A stretch of 52,047 nucleotides of DNA, from contig JALHNT010000051.1 of assembly GCA_022843385.1 (NCBI GenBank), positions 1-52,047 on the forward strand, read 5' to 3'. Positions 16,711 through 25,326 of this stretch are shown here, piece after piece; position 1 is the stretch's first letter; every line of letters starts with the position of its first letter. This stretch comes from Anaerolineae bacterium. Its GTDB lineage: Bacteria > Chloroflexota > Anaerolineae > Aggregatilineales > Phototrophicaceae. A program made the translations under genes and the position numbers. The notes beneath the pieces were generated by a model. It was not told where the DNA came from and did no database searches. It worked only from the letters and a program-made list of their open reading frames with translations.

Positions 16711-17856
16711 ATGACTGATACAATTACTGCCTGCCGTCTTTGCGGGACTCCCCTTCCTGCTCTCCCCATCCTTCACATGGCGCATATTCCAAGCCGAATC
16801 CAGTATTTTCCGACGAAGGATGATCTGGCGCAGGATAGGGCAGCTGACCTGCAAGTATATGAGTGTTCTGGGTGCGGACTGGTTCAATTGAACACGCCAC
16901 CGGTCGTGTATGCTGAAGGGGCGACCTCTACGACCGCCTATTCAGCTGGCATGATGAGCTACCGGCAGGCACAGATTGCAGATTTCGTAAGCACAAATCG
17001 GTTGCAGGGGAAGCGGGTCCTTGATGTCGGATGCGGCGATGGACACCTGTTGAAGTTCCTTGAGGAGGCTGGTGCAAAAGCCTTTGGCATCGATGCCTCC
17101 CAAAAAGCGGTGGATTTGGCACGTGAGCGCGGCTTAAACGCCCGTGTCGGATACGTCACACGAAACACTCAAGTCGAAGATCATCTATTTGATGCGTTCG
17201 TTTCGACCGATGTCCTGGAGCATGTACCGGATCTCAAGGATTTCCTGCAAGGAATCTGTGCCAATCTGCGCGAAGGAGCAGTGGGCCTGATAGAGAGCCA
17301 CACCATCGACAAGATACTGGAAACCCAACGCTTTTATGATTTTGTCCTGGATCACCTCAGTTATTTCACGCTCAGGACCATGCGCCTAAGCCTGGAATTA
17401 AGCGGTTTCGAGGTATTACACATCGAGCGCAACCGCGACGGCGAGAATATCACAGCGATAGTACGCAAACCACCTGCTGCGCCATTGGAAACCATCCGTG
17501 ACCATCATGATATTCTTCAGGCAAATCTCTCACAATTCCGCGAACAGCATGCAGGAAAGCAACTAGCAATCTGGGGAGCAAGTTTTCAAACCCTCACACT
17601 CCTTGCGCTGGGCATGATCCCTGATGTTGCCTTTATCATTGACTCTGCACCCTATAAGCAGGGGAAATATTCACCAGTGTCACATATACCCATCGTCAGT
17701 CCGGCCCATCTGGAGTCCGAGCCAGCGGAGGTTGTCCTTATCATTGCATCACGCTATGAAAGTGAGATCATCGAACAAATCCAGAATCAGGTGCGCTTCA
17801 AAGGGACACTGGCTACATTACAGGGAGCGGACATTCGGGTACTGCAACAGGCTTAG
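16711..17856 (+). CDS. Sugar C-methyltransferase (TylC3/NovU type)
   Basis: Three parts are visible: an N-terminal zinc-binding region with CRLCG (8-12) and CSGCG (about 51-55), a class I SAM domain with VLDVGCGDGHLL (about 103-114), and a C-terminal domain beginning near IWGASFQTL that matches the Methyltransf_14 fold of NDP-sugar C-methyltransferases. Such enzymes methylate a carbon next to a ketone in NDP-4-keto-6-deoxysugars, fitting the CDP-4-ketohexose pathway next door. It is the only plus-strand gene inside this otherwise minus-strand block and overlaps the 3' end of the SDR gene tail-to-tail by 4 bases. Confidence 0.9.
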   Translation: MTDTITACRLCGTPLPALPILHMAHIPSRIQYFPTKDDLAQDRAADLQVYECSGCGLVQLNTPPVVYAEGATSTTAYSAGMMSYRQAQIADFVSTNRLQGKRVLDVGCGDGHLLKFLEEAGAKAFGIDASQKAVDLARERGLNARVGYVTRNTQVEDHLFDAFVSTDVLEHVPDLKDFLQGICANLREGAVGLIESHTIDKILETQRFYDFVLDHLSYFTLRTMRLSLELSGFEVLHIERNRDGENITAIVRKPPAAPLETIRDHHDILQANLSQFREQHAGKQLAIWGASFQTLTLLALGMIPDVAFIIDSAPYKQGKYSPVSHIPIVSPAHLESEPAEVVLIIASRYESEIIEQIQNQVRFKGTLATLQGADIRVLQQA

Positions 17857-18893
17857 CCACGATGCCAGGTCAACGTCCGTTGCAATCCTTCCGCCAATGT
17901 GATCTGTGGTTGATACCCCAACAATTGCCTGGCCTTACTCAGATCAGGGACTGACCGCGAAGGCGAACCCTTGCTATAAGCAGAAGGCTCAGCAAAATGC
18001 AGCGCGAGTTCAGGTTCTTCTAGACGACTGATAAGAGTGGCGAAGTCACGGATACCATATGATTCGTCACTGCCAATATTGAATACTTCCCCTGTCTGGT
18101 CGCTCAGGAGAATCTGCCAGAGGCCTGTAACTGCATCCGACAGATAACAGAACGAGCGCACTGCACTGCCATCGCTCAATAACCGGATCGGCTGTTGTTC
18201 TATCCGATTGCGCAGAAAATCTGCTACTACACGCCCATCATCCAATTGCATACCCGGGCCATAGGTCTGAAATAGCCGCACACTGTTGACAGGCATCCGA
18301 TAGAGCTGCCAGTAGGTTCTGCAGAGCGTTTCACCTAATCGCTTGGACTCTGTGTAACAGGCGCGAGGTGACACAGGATCCACCTGTCCGAAACAGCTTT
18401 CGGGAATCAGATCCAGATCCACTTCACCATAAATCTCGCTGCTGCTAAAGAACAGGAAGCCCTTCGTCCGCGTTTGCAGTGCCAGATCAAGCAGATGGCG
18501 GGTACCTGTCACGTTAGCATCGATGGTATCAAGCGGCGCAGCCAGGTATTTTTTCGGTGAGGCATTAGAAGCGGCATGGACGATAAAAGCTGGCTCAACA
18601 GCATATGGCAACCGCACATCTTGCTCGATGAAAGTCACATCGCTACGACCCAGTAAGTGACCTAACCGCGAGTCAGGATTAATGGGCGAACGCACCCCTG
18701 CCCAGATATGGCATGGACGACGAAATCGATGTTGATTCAGCCAGGCAACAGTATCAACCATATACGAAACAACGAAGCCATTCGCACCTGTTATCAAAAG
18801 TGATGAGCCTTCCAGTCGGTCAAGTTGATTGCCGAGGCGGTCAGTAATAGCAGCTACATCTGCCTCAACCAGTCCCAGCTGCGCTCGATTCAT
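17853..18893 (-). CDS. Extended SDR, NDP-sugar reductase/epimerase
   Basis: NAD(P)-binding extended short-chain dehydrogenase of 346 residues. The dinucleotide motif is TGANGFVVS (35-43), in which the usual third glycine is replaced. The active site is SSSEIYG (150-156) plus Y180-x3-K184. The C-terminal half carries the substrate-domain motifs RLFQTYGPGMQ and FNIGSDES. It is the last gene of the wzm-to-rfbH operon, overlapping rfbH by 4 bases. By position it could be the final reductase of the pathway, as YerF or CDP-abequose/paratose synthases are, or an epimerase; sequence alone does not decide. Confidence 0.87.
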   Translation of the reverse strand: MNRAQLGLVEADVAAITDRLGNQLDRLEGSSLLITGANGFVVSYMVDTVAWLNQHRFRRPCHIWAGVRSPINPDSRLGHLLGRSDVTFIEQDVRLPYAVEPAFIVHAASNASPKKYLAAPLDTIDANVTGTRHLLDLALQTRTKGFLFFSSSEIYGEVDLDLIPESCFGQVDPVSPRACYTESKRLGETLCRTYWQLYRMPVNSVRLFQTYGPGMQLDDGRVVADFLRNRIEQQPIRLLSDGSAVRSFCYLSDAVTGLWQILLSDQTGEVFNIGSDESYGIRDFATLISRLEEPELALHFAEPSAYSKGSPSRSVPDLSKARQLLGYQPQITLAEGLQRTLTWHRG

Positions 18894-20197
18894 GCCACAA
18901 ACTCATGGAATGACTCAATCACATAATCTAACATCGCATCGGTTAGCCCCGGATAAACACCTATCCAGAAAGCATTGGTCATCACAAAATCGGTGTTATC
19001 GAATGTCCCAACGGCTCGATGCGCAATCTCCTTGTAGGCTGGTTGGCGCAACAGATTGCCACCGAACAGCAACCGTGTCCCGATTTTGCGATCATTAAGG
19101 AACTGAATCAATTGATTACGGGTGAACGGCGCATCAGGGCGCACAGACAATACAAAACCAAACCAACTGGGATGACTGTTCGGAGTTGCTTCCGGCAGGA
19201 TGAACATTGACTCTAGATCACGCAACCCATCGTGAAGTCGCTGGAAATTGCGTCGCCGTGTTGCGATGAAGTCCGGCAACTTCTTCAGTTGCGCCACACC
19301 AACAGCCGCCTGCATGTCTGTCAACTTAAGGTTGTAGCCGATGTGGGAATAGATGTATTTGTGGTCGTAGCCGTAAGGCAGATCTCCTAGCTGCCATTCA
19401 AAGCGCTTGCCACAGGTGTTATCTTTACCGGGTTCGCACCAACAATCGCGCCCCCAATCACGAAAAGACTCGATCAGCTTTTTCAGGATTGGACGATCCG
19501 TAAGCACCGCCCCACCTTCGCCCATTGTGATGTGATGCGCCGGGTAGAAGCTGGTAGTTGCCAGATCGCCGAACAACCCGACTGACTTTCCAGAATACTC
19601 GGCACCAACTGCATCGCAACAATCTTCAATCAGCCACAGGTCATGCTGCTGGACAAACGCTGTAACAGCATCCAGGTCAAATGGATTCCCCAGAGTATGA
19701 GCAATCATCACCGCACGTGTTCGTTCACTTAACGCTCTTTCGAGCGCACGAACATCAATGTTATAGGTTGGCAGTGTTACATCAATGAAAACCGGTACAA
19801 GCTGGTTCTGAATGATCGGATTAACAGTCGTTGGAAATCCGGCGGCGACAGTAATGACCTCATCACCTGGCCGCAGGCGCCGTTCACCGAGTGTAGGCGA
19901 GGTCAGACAGGAGAGTGCGACCAGATTGGCCGATGAACCAGAATTGACTAGAGAAGCATAGCGCAGGCCGAAAACATCGTGAGCGAAGCGTCGTTCAAAT
20001 TCAGCAGCAAAGCGCCCAGTGGTCAACCAGAAATCTAGTCCTGAGTCCACCAAATATCGCATGTCGTCCCCGTCAAACACCCGCCCGGATACGGGAATAG
20101 GCGTCTGACCCGGTACAAACTCGCGCCCGGGAAAAGCAATTTCATGATAGCGAGCAACCAGCGAAAGGATTTGTTCCCGCAGCTCATCAGCACTCAT
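18890..20197 (-). CDS. rfbH: CDP-6-deoxy-L-threo-D-glycero-4-hexulose-3-dehydrase (E1)
   Basis: PMP-dependent iron-sulfur enzyme that starts C3 deoxygenation of CDP-4-keto-6-deoxyglucose. It has the aminotransferase (DegT) fold, but the PLP lysine is replaced by His221 in FYPAHHITMGEGG, the hallmark of E1. The [2Fe-2S] motif C-x57-C-x-C-x7-C is exact: C194, C252, C254, C262. The start chosen is the ATG at 20197 (MSADELREQI), which overlaps the rfbG stop as ATGA; a longer frame to 20266 would run back into rfbG. The electron-donating reductase partner (E3, RfbI/AscD) is not in the window. Confidence 0.96.
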   Translation of the reverse strand: MSADELREQILSLVARYHEIAFPGREFVPGQTPIPVSGRVFDGDDMRYLVDSGLDFWLTTGRFAAEFERRFAHDVFGLRYASLVNSGSSANLVALSCLTSPTLGERRLRPGDEVITVAAGFPTTVNPIIQNQLVPVFIDVTLPTYNIDVRALERALSERTRAVMIAHTLGNPFDLDAVTAFVQQHDLWLIEDCCDAVGAEYSGKSVGLFGDLATTSFYPAHHITMGEGGAVLTDRPILKKLIESFRDWGRDCWCEPGKDNTCGKRFEWQLGDLPYGYDHKYIYSHIGYNLKLTDMQAAVGVAQLKKLPDFIATRRRNFQRLHDGLRDLESMFILPEATPNSHPSWFGFVLSVRPDAPFTRNQLIQFLNDRKIGTRLLFGGNLLRQPAYKEIAHRAVGTFDNTDFVMTNAFWIGVYPGLTDAMLDYVIESFHEFVA

Positions 20198-21168
20198 GAC
20201 AGGAACTCCCGATACCAGTCGATGGTGCGACTCAGTCCTTCGTCCAAATCGAAGGACGGATGCCAACCGAGCACATCCCGCGCTTTGGCAGCGCTTAGAT
20301 ATTGATGACGGATTTCGTTGGACGCTTCATTGCGTATGTCGGGTTTCAAATTCGAGCCCATCTGATGCAGAATGTGCTCAACCAATTCCAGAACAGTGAC
20401 CTGGATCTCGTTGGAGAAGTTAAAGGCTTCACCGATCAGCGAAGGTTTATATGCCAATTGTTCTGCCAGATGCATATAGGCTGCTGCCCCATCCTCGACG
20501 TAAAAGTAATCGCGCACAAATTGCCCGTCAGATCGGATTATTGGAGGCTGATCGCGGAGAATGGAACGGATACTTCCCGGCACAATCCGATTCCAATTCA
20601 GATCACCGCCGCCATAGAAGTTTCCACAGCGTGTAACGACTACCGGCAGCCCATAGCTATGGGCATAAGAGTGGGCAATCAGATCAGCACACGACTTGCT
20701 GACATCATAAGGATGCTGGCCCTGTAGCGGCGTAATTTCAGTGTACGGGAGCGTCAGTTGTTCACCATATGCCTTGTCCGACGACGCTGCAACAATCAGC
20801 TTGACCGTTGGGCTGCGACGACAGGCTTCAAGAAGTGACCAGGTACCCCGAATATTGGTTTCAAAGGTTGATACTGGATTGCGGTTGGCGATTCCAACAA
20901 TCGTTTGTGCTGCCAGATGAAAGACTGTATTTATCTCATATTCGCCCAGAATACGTTCTAAGGCGGCTTGGTCAATCACATCGCCACTCACTCGTTTTAC
21001 GCGTTGGTCATCACCACTTCGTACAAGTTCACATTGGGGAACCTGATCCCTGACCAGGCATACCACATCAGCACCAACCGCCAGCAACCGCTTCACCAAC
21101 CAGCCACCGACCAGACCGGTAGCGCCTGTGATGAGGGTTGGACGATCTAACCAGAAGCTATTCACCAT
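20194..21168 (-). CDS. rfbG: CDP-glucose 4,6-dehydratase
   Basis: Extended SDR that converts CDP-D-glucose to CDP-4-keto-6-deoxyglucose with tightly bound NAD. Seen: TGATGLVGGWL (14-24), AASSDKAYG (127-135), Y154-x3-K158 in HPYDVSKS, and the family-specific RCGNFYGGGDLNWNRIVPG. It lies between rfbF (7-base overlap) and rfbH (4-base overlap), the standard order of CDP-3,6-dideoxyhexose operons. Length (324 aa) is slightly below the usual 350-360. Confidence 0.95.
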   Translation of the reverse strand: MVNSFWLDRPTLITGATGLVGGWLVKRLLAVGADVVCLVRDQVPQCELVRSGDDQRVKRVSGDVIDQAALERILGEYEINTVFHLAAQTIVGIANRNPVSTFETNIRGTWSLLEACRRSPTVKLIVAASSDKAYGEQLTLPYTEITPLQGQHPYDVSKSCADLIAHSYAHSYGLPVVVTRCGNFYGGGDLNWNRIVPGSIRSILRDQPPIIRSDGQFVRDYFYVEDGAAAYMHLAEQLAYKPSLIGEAFNFSNEIQVTVLELVEHILHQMGSNLKPDIRNEASNEIRHQYLSAAKARDVLGWHPSFDLDEGLSRTIDWYREFLS

Positions 21169-21938
21169 ATTTTCCAGGGCGCGCGGCCGCTGCTCCAGAG
21201 ATCATTCAGGTAGATATATTCGCGATAGGTATCCATCGCATAGAAGAAACCATCATGACGATAAGCCATCAATTGGCCGTCACGGGATAATCGTTCCAGT
21301 GGCTCCCGCTCCAGCACCAGATCCAGATCATTATTCAAGTAATCGAAGATTCCTGGATTAAAGATAAAATAACCCGCGTTGACCCAGGCCTCGCTTCGAG
21401 GTTTTTCAGCGAACTCAGAAATCAATCCACCCGCATCTATACGGACATTGCCGTAACGCGACGGCGGGCGAACGGTCGTCATCGTTGCCAACCGCCCGTG
21501 CGCCTGATGATAAGCCAGCGCCGCCTGCACATTGATGTCCGCTACCCCATCGCCATAAGTGAGCATAAAAGTGTTGCCATCCAGATAACGCTCTACCTGC
21601 TTTAGCCGTGAGCCAGTCATGGCATCCTGCCCGGTATCAGCTAACGTCACACTGTAATCCTGCTCAGCATGGGAGTTATGATAGGTGATGTGTTGTTTTT
21701 GCCCCAGGTGAATAGTGAAGTCATTGTTCATGGCTTCATAATTCAGAAAATAATCCTTAATCATGTTGCCACGATAGCCCAGACACAAGACGAATTCGCG
21801 GAAACCATACTGGGCGTAGGTTTTCATGATATGCCACAAAATCGGACGTCCCCCGATTTCGACCATGGGTTTTGGACGATACTCTGTTTCTTCACGCAGG
21901 CGTGTTCCCTGCCCGCCACACAAGATCACTATTTTCAA
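21162..21938 (-). CDS. rfbF: Glucose-1-phosphate cytidylyltransferase
   Basis: First committed enzyme: CTP plus glucose 1-phosphate gives CDP-glucose. The N terminus KIVILCGGQGTRLREETEYRPKP holds the nucleotidyltransferase G-G-x-G-T-R-L signature and the conserved EYRPKPM. LTYGDGVADI, with its metal-binding aspartate, and the GYFIFNPGIFDYL segment are RfbF-specific. Length (258 aa) matches the family. It overlaps wzt by 4 bases and rfbG by 7, so expression with the exporter is coupled. Confidence 0.96.
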   Translation of the reverse strand: MKIVILCGGQGTRLREETEYRPKPMVEIGGRPILWHIMKTYAQYGFREFVLCLGYRGNMIKDYFLNYEAMNNDFTIHLGQKQHITYHNSHAEQDYSVTLADTGQDAMTGSRLKQVERYLDGNTFMLTYGDGVADINVQAALAYHQAHGRLATMTTVRPPSRYGNVRIDAGGLISEFAEKPRSEAWVNAGYFIFNPGIFDYLNNDLDLVLEREPLERLSRDGQLMAYRHDGFFYAMDTYREYIYLNDLWSSGRAPWKIW

Positions 21939-23209
21939 CGACTATCCTCAACTGACTGCGTCATCCACGCCAATCTGGGGCGTACCACACCCAGCCACTC
22001 ACCCTTGTATTCGTTACGCATTTCACCAGTCTCACGCACGTGAAATGAGAGCACATGATTCTCCAGAATCTCCACGTGGGGCATGGTGCTGGTCAAAATC
22101 ACCACATTCAGGCTGTAGCGGCCATCATTCAGAAAATTGGCCGGGATAGTACAGCGTGTACGATACACCCCCGGTGGATGATCCTGGCCTGCCCACGGAT
22201 CGCTGCCACTATTGGCAGAAGGCAGATTTACACTTGCCAGCACGCCAATCCCGTCACCACTGAATAAATGCAAGCCAACAAAAAACGGTCCCCGCTTCAG
22301 AACTTCGTAATCCACTTCAATCTGGGCTTCCTGGTCGATTGCGACGGAGCTTGTTACATCTCCGCCAGACAATACCCGGACGGCCCGCAGTCGTACTTGC
22401 TCTGTTGCCGGAGCAGAGGGGGAATTCCCCCAGTACATTTCGCCGTCTGAGACATTGCCTTCAGTCAGGTTGATATAGTCGAGGATGACATCATGGGCTG
22501 GCCCATCTGCCACCTTTTCGCCGGAAACCAACAGGATACAACGCTGACAGACTGTTGCCAGAAGCGCCATATTGTGACTGACGAACAATATCGTACGTCC
22601 GAGCTGGGCAGACTGCTGCATTTTTGCGATACACTTTTTCTGGAACTCCGTATCGCCGACTGCAAGCACCTCATCGACCAAGAGGATGTCACTATCAATG
22701 TGGGCTGACACCGCAAATGCCAGTCGCATATACATGCCAGATGAATAATGCTTCACCGGTGTATCGATAAATTTCTCAATTCCGGAGAAATCCACAATTT
22801 CATCGAACCGACGCCCGATGTCAGCCCTGCTCATGCCTTGTATGGCAGCGCTGAGAAAGACATTCTCCCGTCCAGTCAACTCAGGGTGAAACCCAGTACC
22901 CACTTCGAGCAGACTGGCGAGTTGCCCCCAGACCTCAACACGTCCGCGAGTAGGACGAGTGATATTAGAAATAATCTTGAGCAAAGTGCTCTTGCCAGCA
23001 CCATTACGTCCGATGATTCCGACACTCTCGCCCATCTGAATCTCAAACGACACGTCGCGCAACACTGGCAGTCGATGACGAGAGACCTGCTCGCGCCGCA
23101 TCCAAAAGCGGAGGTTCTCCAGAAACTGCACACTCAATCGATTGGTACGCTGCTGAGTGCCAATCGTATATTCTTTAGTCACGTGTGTGGCCGTGATAGC
23201 TGACGTCAT
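21935..23209 (-). CDS. wzt: Polysaccharide ABC exporter ATP-binding protein, Wzt-like with C-terminal carbohydrate-binding domain
   Basis: ATPase of an O-antigen/teichoic-acid-type exporter. The N-terminal 245 residues contain Walker A GRNGAGKST, the signature HYSSGMYMRLAFA, Walker B ILLVDEVLAVGD and the switch histidine in FVSHN. The remaining 170 or so residues form a Wzt_C-like beta domain, which in characterised systems recognises a chemical cap at the non-reducing end of the glycan and so couples capping to export. The FkbM or C-methyl modification encoded nearby could be that cap; this is inference. Overlaps wzm by one base and rfbF by four. Confidence 0.92.
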   Translation of the reverse strand: MTSAITATHVTKEYTIGTQQRTNRLSVQFLENLRFWMRREQVSRHRLPVLRDVSFEIQMGESVGIIGRNGAGKSTLLKIISNITRPTRGRVEVWGQLASLLEVGTGFHPELTGRENVFLSAAIQGMSRADIGRRFDEIVDFSGIEKFIDTPVKHYSSGMYMRLAFAVSAHIDSDILLVDEVLAVGDTEFQKKCIAKMQQSAQLGRTILFVSHNMALLATVCQRCILLVSGEKVADGPAHDVILDYINLTEGNVSDGEMYWGNSPSAPATEQVRLRAVRVLSGGDVTSSVAIDQEAQIEVDYEVLKRGPFFVGLHLFSGDGIGVLASVNLPSANSGSDPWAGQDHPPGVYRTRCTIPANFLNDGRYSLNVVILTSTMPHVEILENHVLSFHVRETGEMRNEYKGEWLGVVRPRLAWMTQSVEDSR

Positions 23210-24045
23210 CAGATGTAATCCGCAAAATCAGCTTCGGAGCGCTTGAAGAAAGCCACACCCAGCACAAATAGAACCAGCAGCGCTACAGTGCTGGCTACTG
23301 ATGGAAGCAGCAGTGGAGCCACATTTATCCCTAGTACAGCCCACCGAAAGCCTTCTACTACAGTCACCATCGGATTCAGGCTGTAAAGTGCGCGATAGGG
23401 TTCGGGGATCAGTGTGATTGGGTAGAAGATCGGCGCAAGGTAAAGGCTAATTTGGAGGAGGAAAGGCAAAGCCTGGTTGACATCGCGGTAACGCACGCTG
23501 AGTGGCGCTAACCACAGAGCTGCAGTGAGAACGACCACACCTGCAAGGAGCAAGTATAGGGGTGCCAGAAGAAATTGTGCAGTCAGCGTGACACCCGTTA
23601 GCGCCAGTCCAATGAGCAACAGCACCAGAGCCACCAGCATATCGACCGTCGCTGCCAGCACTGCCGCCAATACCACCACCAGCCGAGGAAAGTAGACCTT
23701 TTCAATCAGGCGTGCGTTGTTCATCAGGCTTTGAGTGCTGCGCATAACGCCATCGCTCATGAAGCGCCACACAATCAGCCCCGGAAAGACAAAGATTGCA
23801 AATGGATAATCGGTCGCTTGTTGTGGGATCATCAGGCTGAAGATCGCCGTGAAAATCAACAACATCAGCAGCGGTTGCAGCACGACCCAACCAATTCCCA
23901 GCAGCGTTTGTTTGTATCGAATGGTGATTTCACGCCAGGTCAGCATCGCCACCAGTGTACGATAAGACCACACTTCACCTAAACGCAGATCGAACCAGGC
24001 CTGATAGGGTTCAATCACCTGGAGCTTCTTGTGTGTCGGGGTCAA
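23209..24045 (-). CDS. wzm: Polysaccharide ABC exporter permease, Wzm/TagG-like
   Basis: ABC-2 type permease (278 aa) with about six membrane helices. The N-terminal amphipathic segment SYRTLVAMLTWREITIRYKQTLLG precedes helix 1 (WVVLQPLLMLLIFTAIFS), and the late motif LYLAPIFYPITLIP...YSLNPMVTVVEGFRWAVLG is typical of Wzm/TagG. It is the first gene of the six-gene operon; its promoter should lie in 24046-24251, a 206-base divergent gap in which I can point to no clear box. It exports the lipid-linked glycan assembled by neighbouring transferases. Confidence 0.93.
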   Translation of the reverse strand: MTPTHKKLQVIEPYQAWFDLRLGEVWSYRTLVAMLTWREITIRYKQTLLGIGWVVLQPLLMLLIFTAIFSLMIPQQATDYPFAIFVFPGLIVWRFMSDGVMRSTQSLMNNARLIEKVYFPRLVVVLAAVLAATVDMLVALVLLLIGLALTGVTLTAQFLLAPLYLLLAGVVVLTAALWLAPLSVRYRDVNQALPFLLQISLYLAPIFYPITLIPEPYRALYSLNPMVTVVEGFRWAVLGINVAPLLLPSVASTVALLVLFVLGVAFFKRSEADFADYI

Positions 24046-24251
24046 GAATTCACCTTCTGCACAACCAATGATGGTATTCTAGTGGAAGCAGATCTAAAAT
24101 AACAGACTAGTCAATTGAAGTGAAAGGCAGGCATAGCGCCTTTCAAGGTTGGCACACACTGCATCTGGTTCACCCGAGCGACAATACATGGACAGTGCCG
24201 GTGGCAGCAAGCAGGATACGATAAAGGATTCTGCCTATCACGGAGGTCAGG

Positions 24252-25325
24252 TTGACGAGAAGTCTGCCTGGGAAAACAATCGTTAAGGGCTTCATACAGA
24301 CCGTGTTGCGTCCCCGGCGCAGCGCCACACTGCGCTATCAGACTCTCAAGCCGATCCCCTCGGAAACGCGGCGACCTTTCTGGTCAGTCATGATCCCAAC
24401 CTACAATCGCCCCGAAATGCTTCAGCAATGCCTGCGAAGCATCCTAAGTCAGAATCTCCCTCTGGAAGAGATGCAGATTACCGTTATCGACAACGCCACA
24501 CCGGATGTTGATCTGGCAGCGCTGGTGTACCAGGTGGGTGGTGACCGGGTTGAGTTCTACCGCCAATCCAACAACGTGGGTTTTCTGGGGAACTTTCATA
24601 CAGCACTGGAACAATCACGCGGCCATTACGTCCATGTGATGCACGACGACGACTGGGTTTTGCCCGGCTTCTATGGAGCCGTTCGAAATCAGATTGAGAC
24701 ATACCAGACACCGCTGGTCTTCTCACGGATTGAAGTTGTCAACCATAAGGGGGAACCCACTGGCATCCTCAGCGAGCCAGCATCCATCTCGAATGGGGTA
24801 ATGAATGATCCGCTGCAAATGCTCTACCAGCCCAATACCTATACTTTCAACACCATGGTGGTTCAGCGTGAACTCTACGCCGCAGTCGGCACCATCAGCA
24901 AGGACTTATACTATGCCTCAGACTTGGAGCTGACCAGCCGCCTGATTGAAGCCGCTGATCATCGAGTAGGATTTATCAATGAGCCGCTGATAATGTATCG
25001 TGACCATGAAGTACAGGGCAACAAGGTATTCAATCAGAAGCCAATCTATCTGAATGATTACCTGAAATCCTTCTGCATTATGGCGCAGCGTCATCCCGAC
25101 GCGGCGGTTCAATTGTTCCGAAATTTAGCCAACGTCATGCGTGGGCGAGCCGAACAGGCATGGGCTCGTCATGATGATACAAGTGCCGAATTGGTGGCAC
25201 ACTGGGCGTTTCGCGCAGATCCAACAACCGAGTCGTTGCGCTACTGGCTGCGTTGCTGGCGTCGGGTGACCAAACGACGTCTGCTCAGGCCCTTCGCGCA
25301 GGATATGGCATTGGAGGGTTCCTGA
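24252..25325 (+). CDS. Family 2 glycosyltransferase
   Basis: GT-A fold transferase: the N terminus SVMIPTYNRPEMLQQCLRSIL, then VIDNATPD and the metal/nucleotide motif HVMHDDDWVLPGF. A basic N-terminal stretch precedes it. The start is TTG at 24252, supported by a GGAGG ribosome-binding site five bases upstream. It begins a plus-strand series with asparagine synthetase and a second transferase, diverging from the exporter operon. Donor and acceptor cannot be predicted. Confidence 0.9.
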   Translation: MTRSLPGKTIVKGFIQTVLRPRRSATLRYQTLKPIPSETRRPFWSVMIPTYNRPEMLQQCLRSILSQNLPLEEMQITVIDNATPDVDLAALVYQVGGDRVEFYRQSNNVGFLGNFHTALEQSRGHYVHVMHDDDWVLPGFYGAVRNQIETYQTPLVFSRIEVVNHKGEPTGILSEPASISNGVMNDPLQMLYQPNTYTFNTMVVQRELYAAVGTISKDLYYASDLELTSRLIEAADHRVGFINEPLIMYRDHEVQGNKVFNQKPIYLNDYLKSFCIMAQRHPDAAVQLFRNLANVMRGRAEQAWARHDDTSAELVAHWAFRADPTTESLRYWLRCWRRVTKRRLLRPFAQDMALEGS

Positions 25326-25326
25326 A

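Noticed and set aside
20198..20266. N-terminal extension of RfbH by 23 residues.
   Set aside because: It would lie inside rfbG, whereas the ATG at 20197 gives the standard RfbH start and an ATGA overlap.
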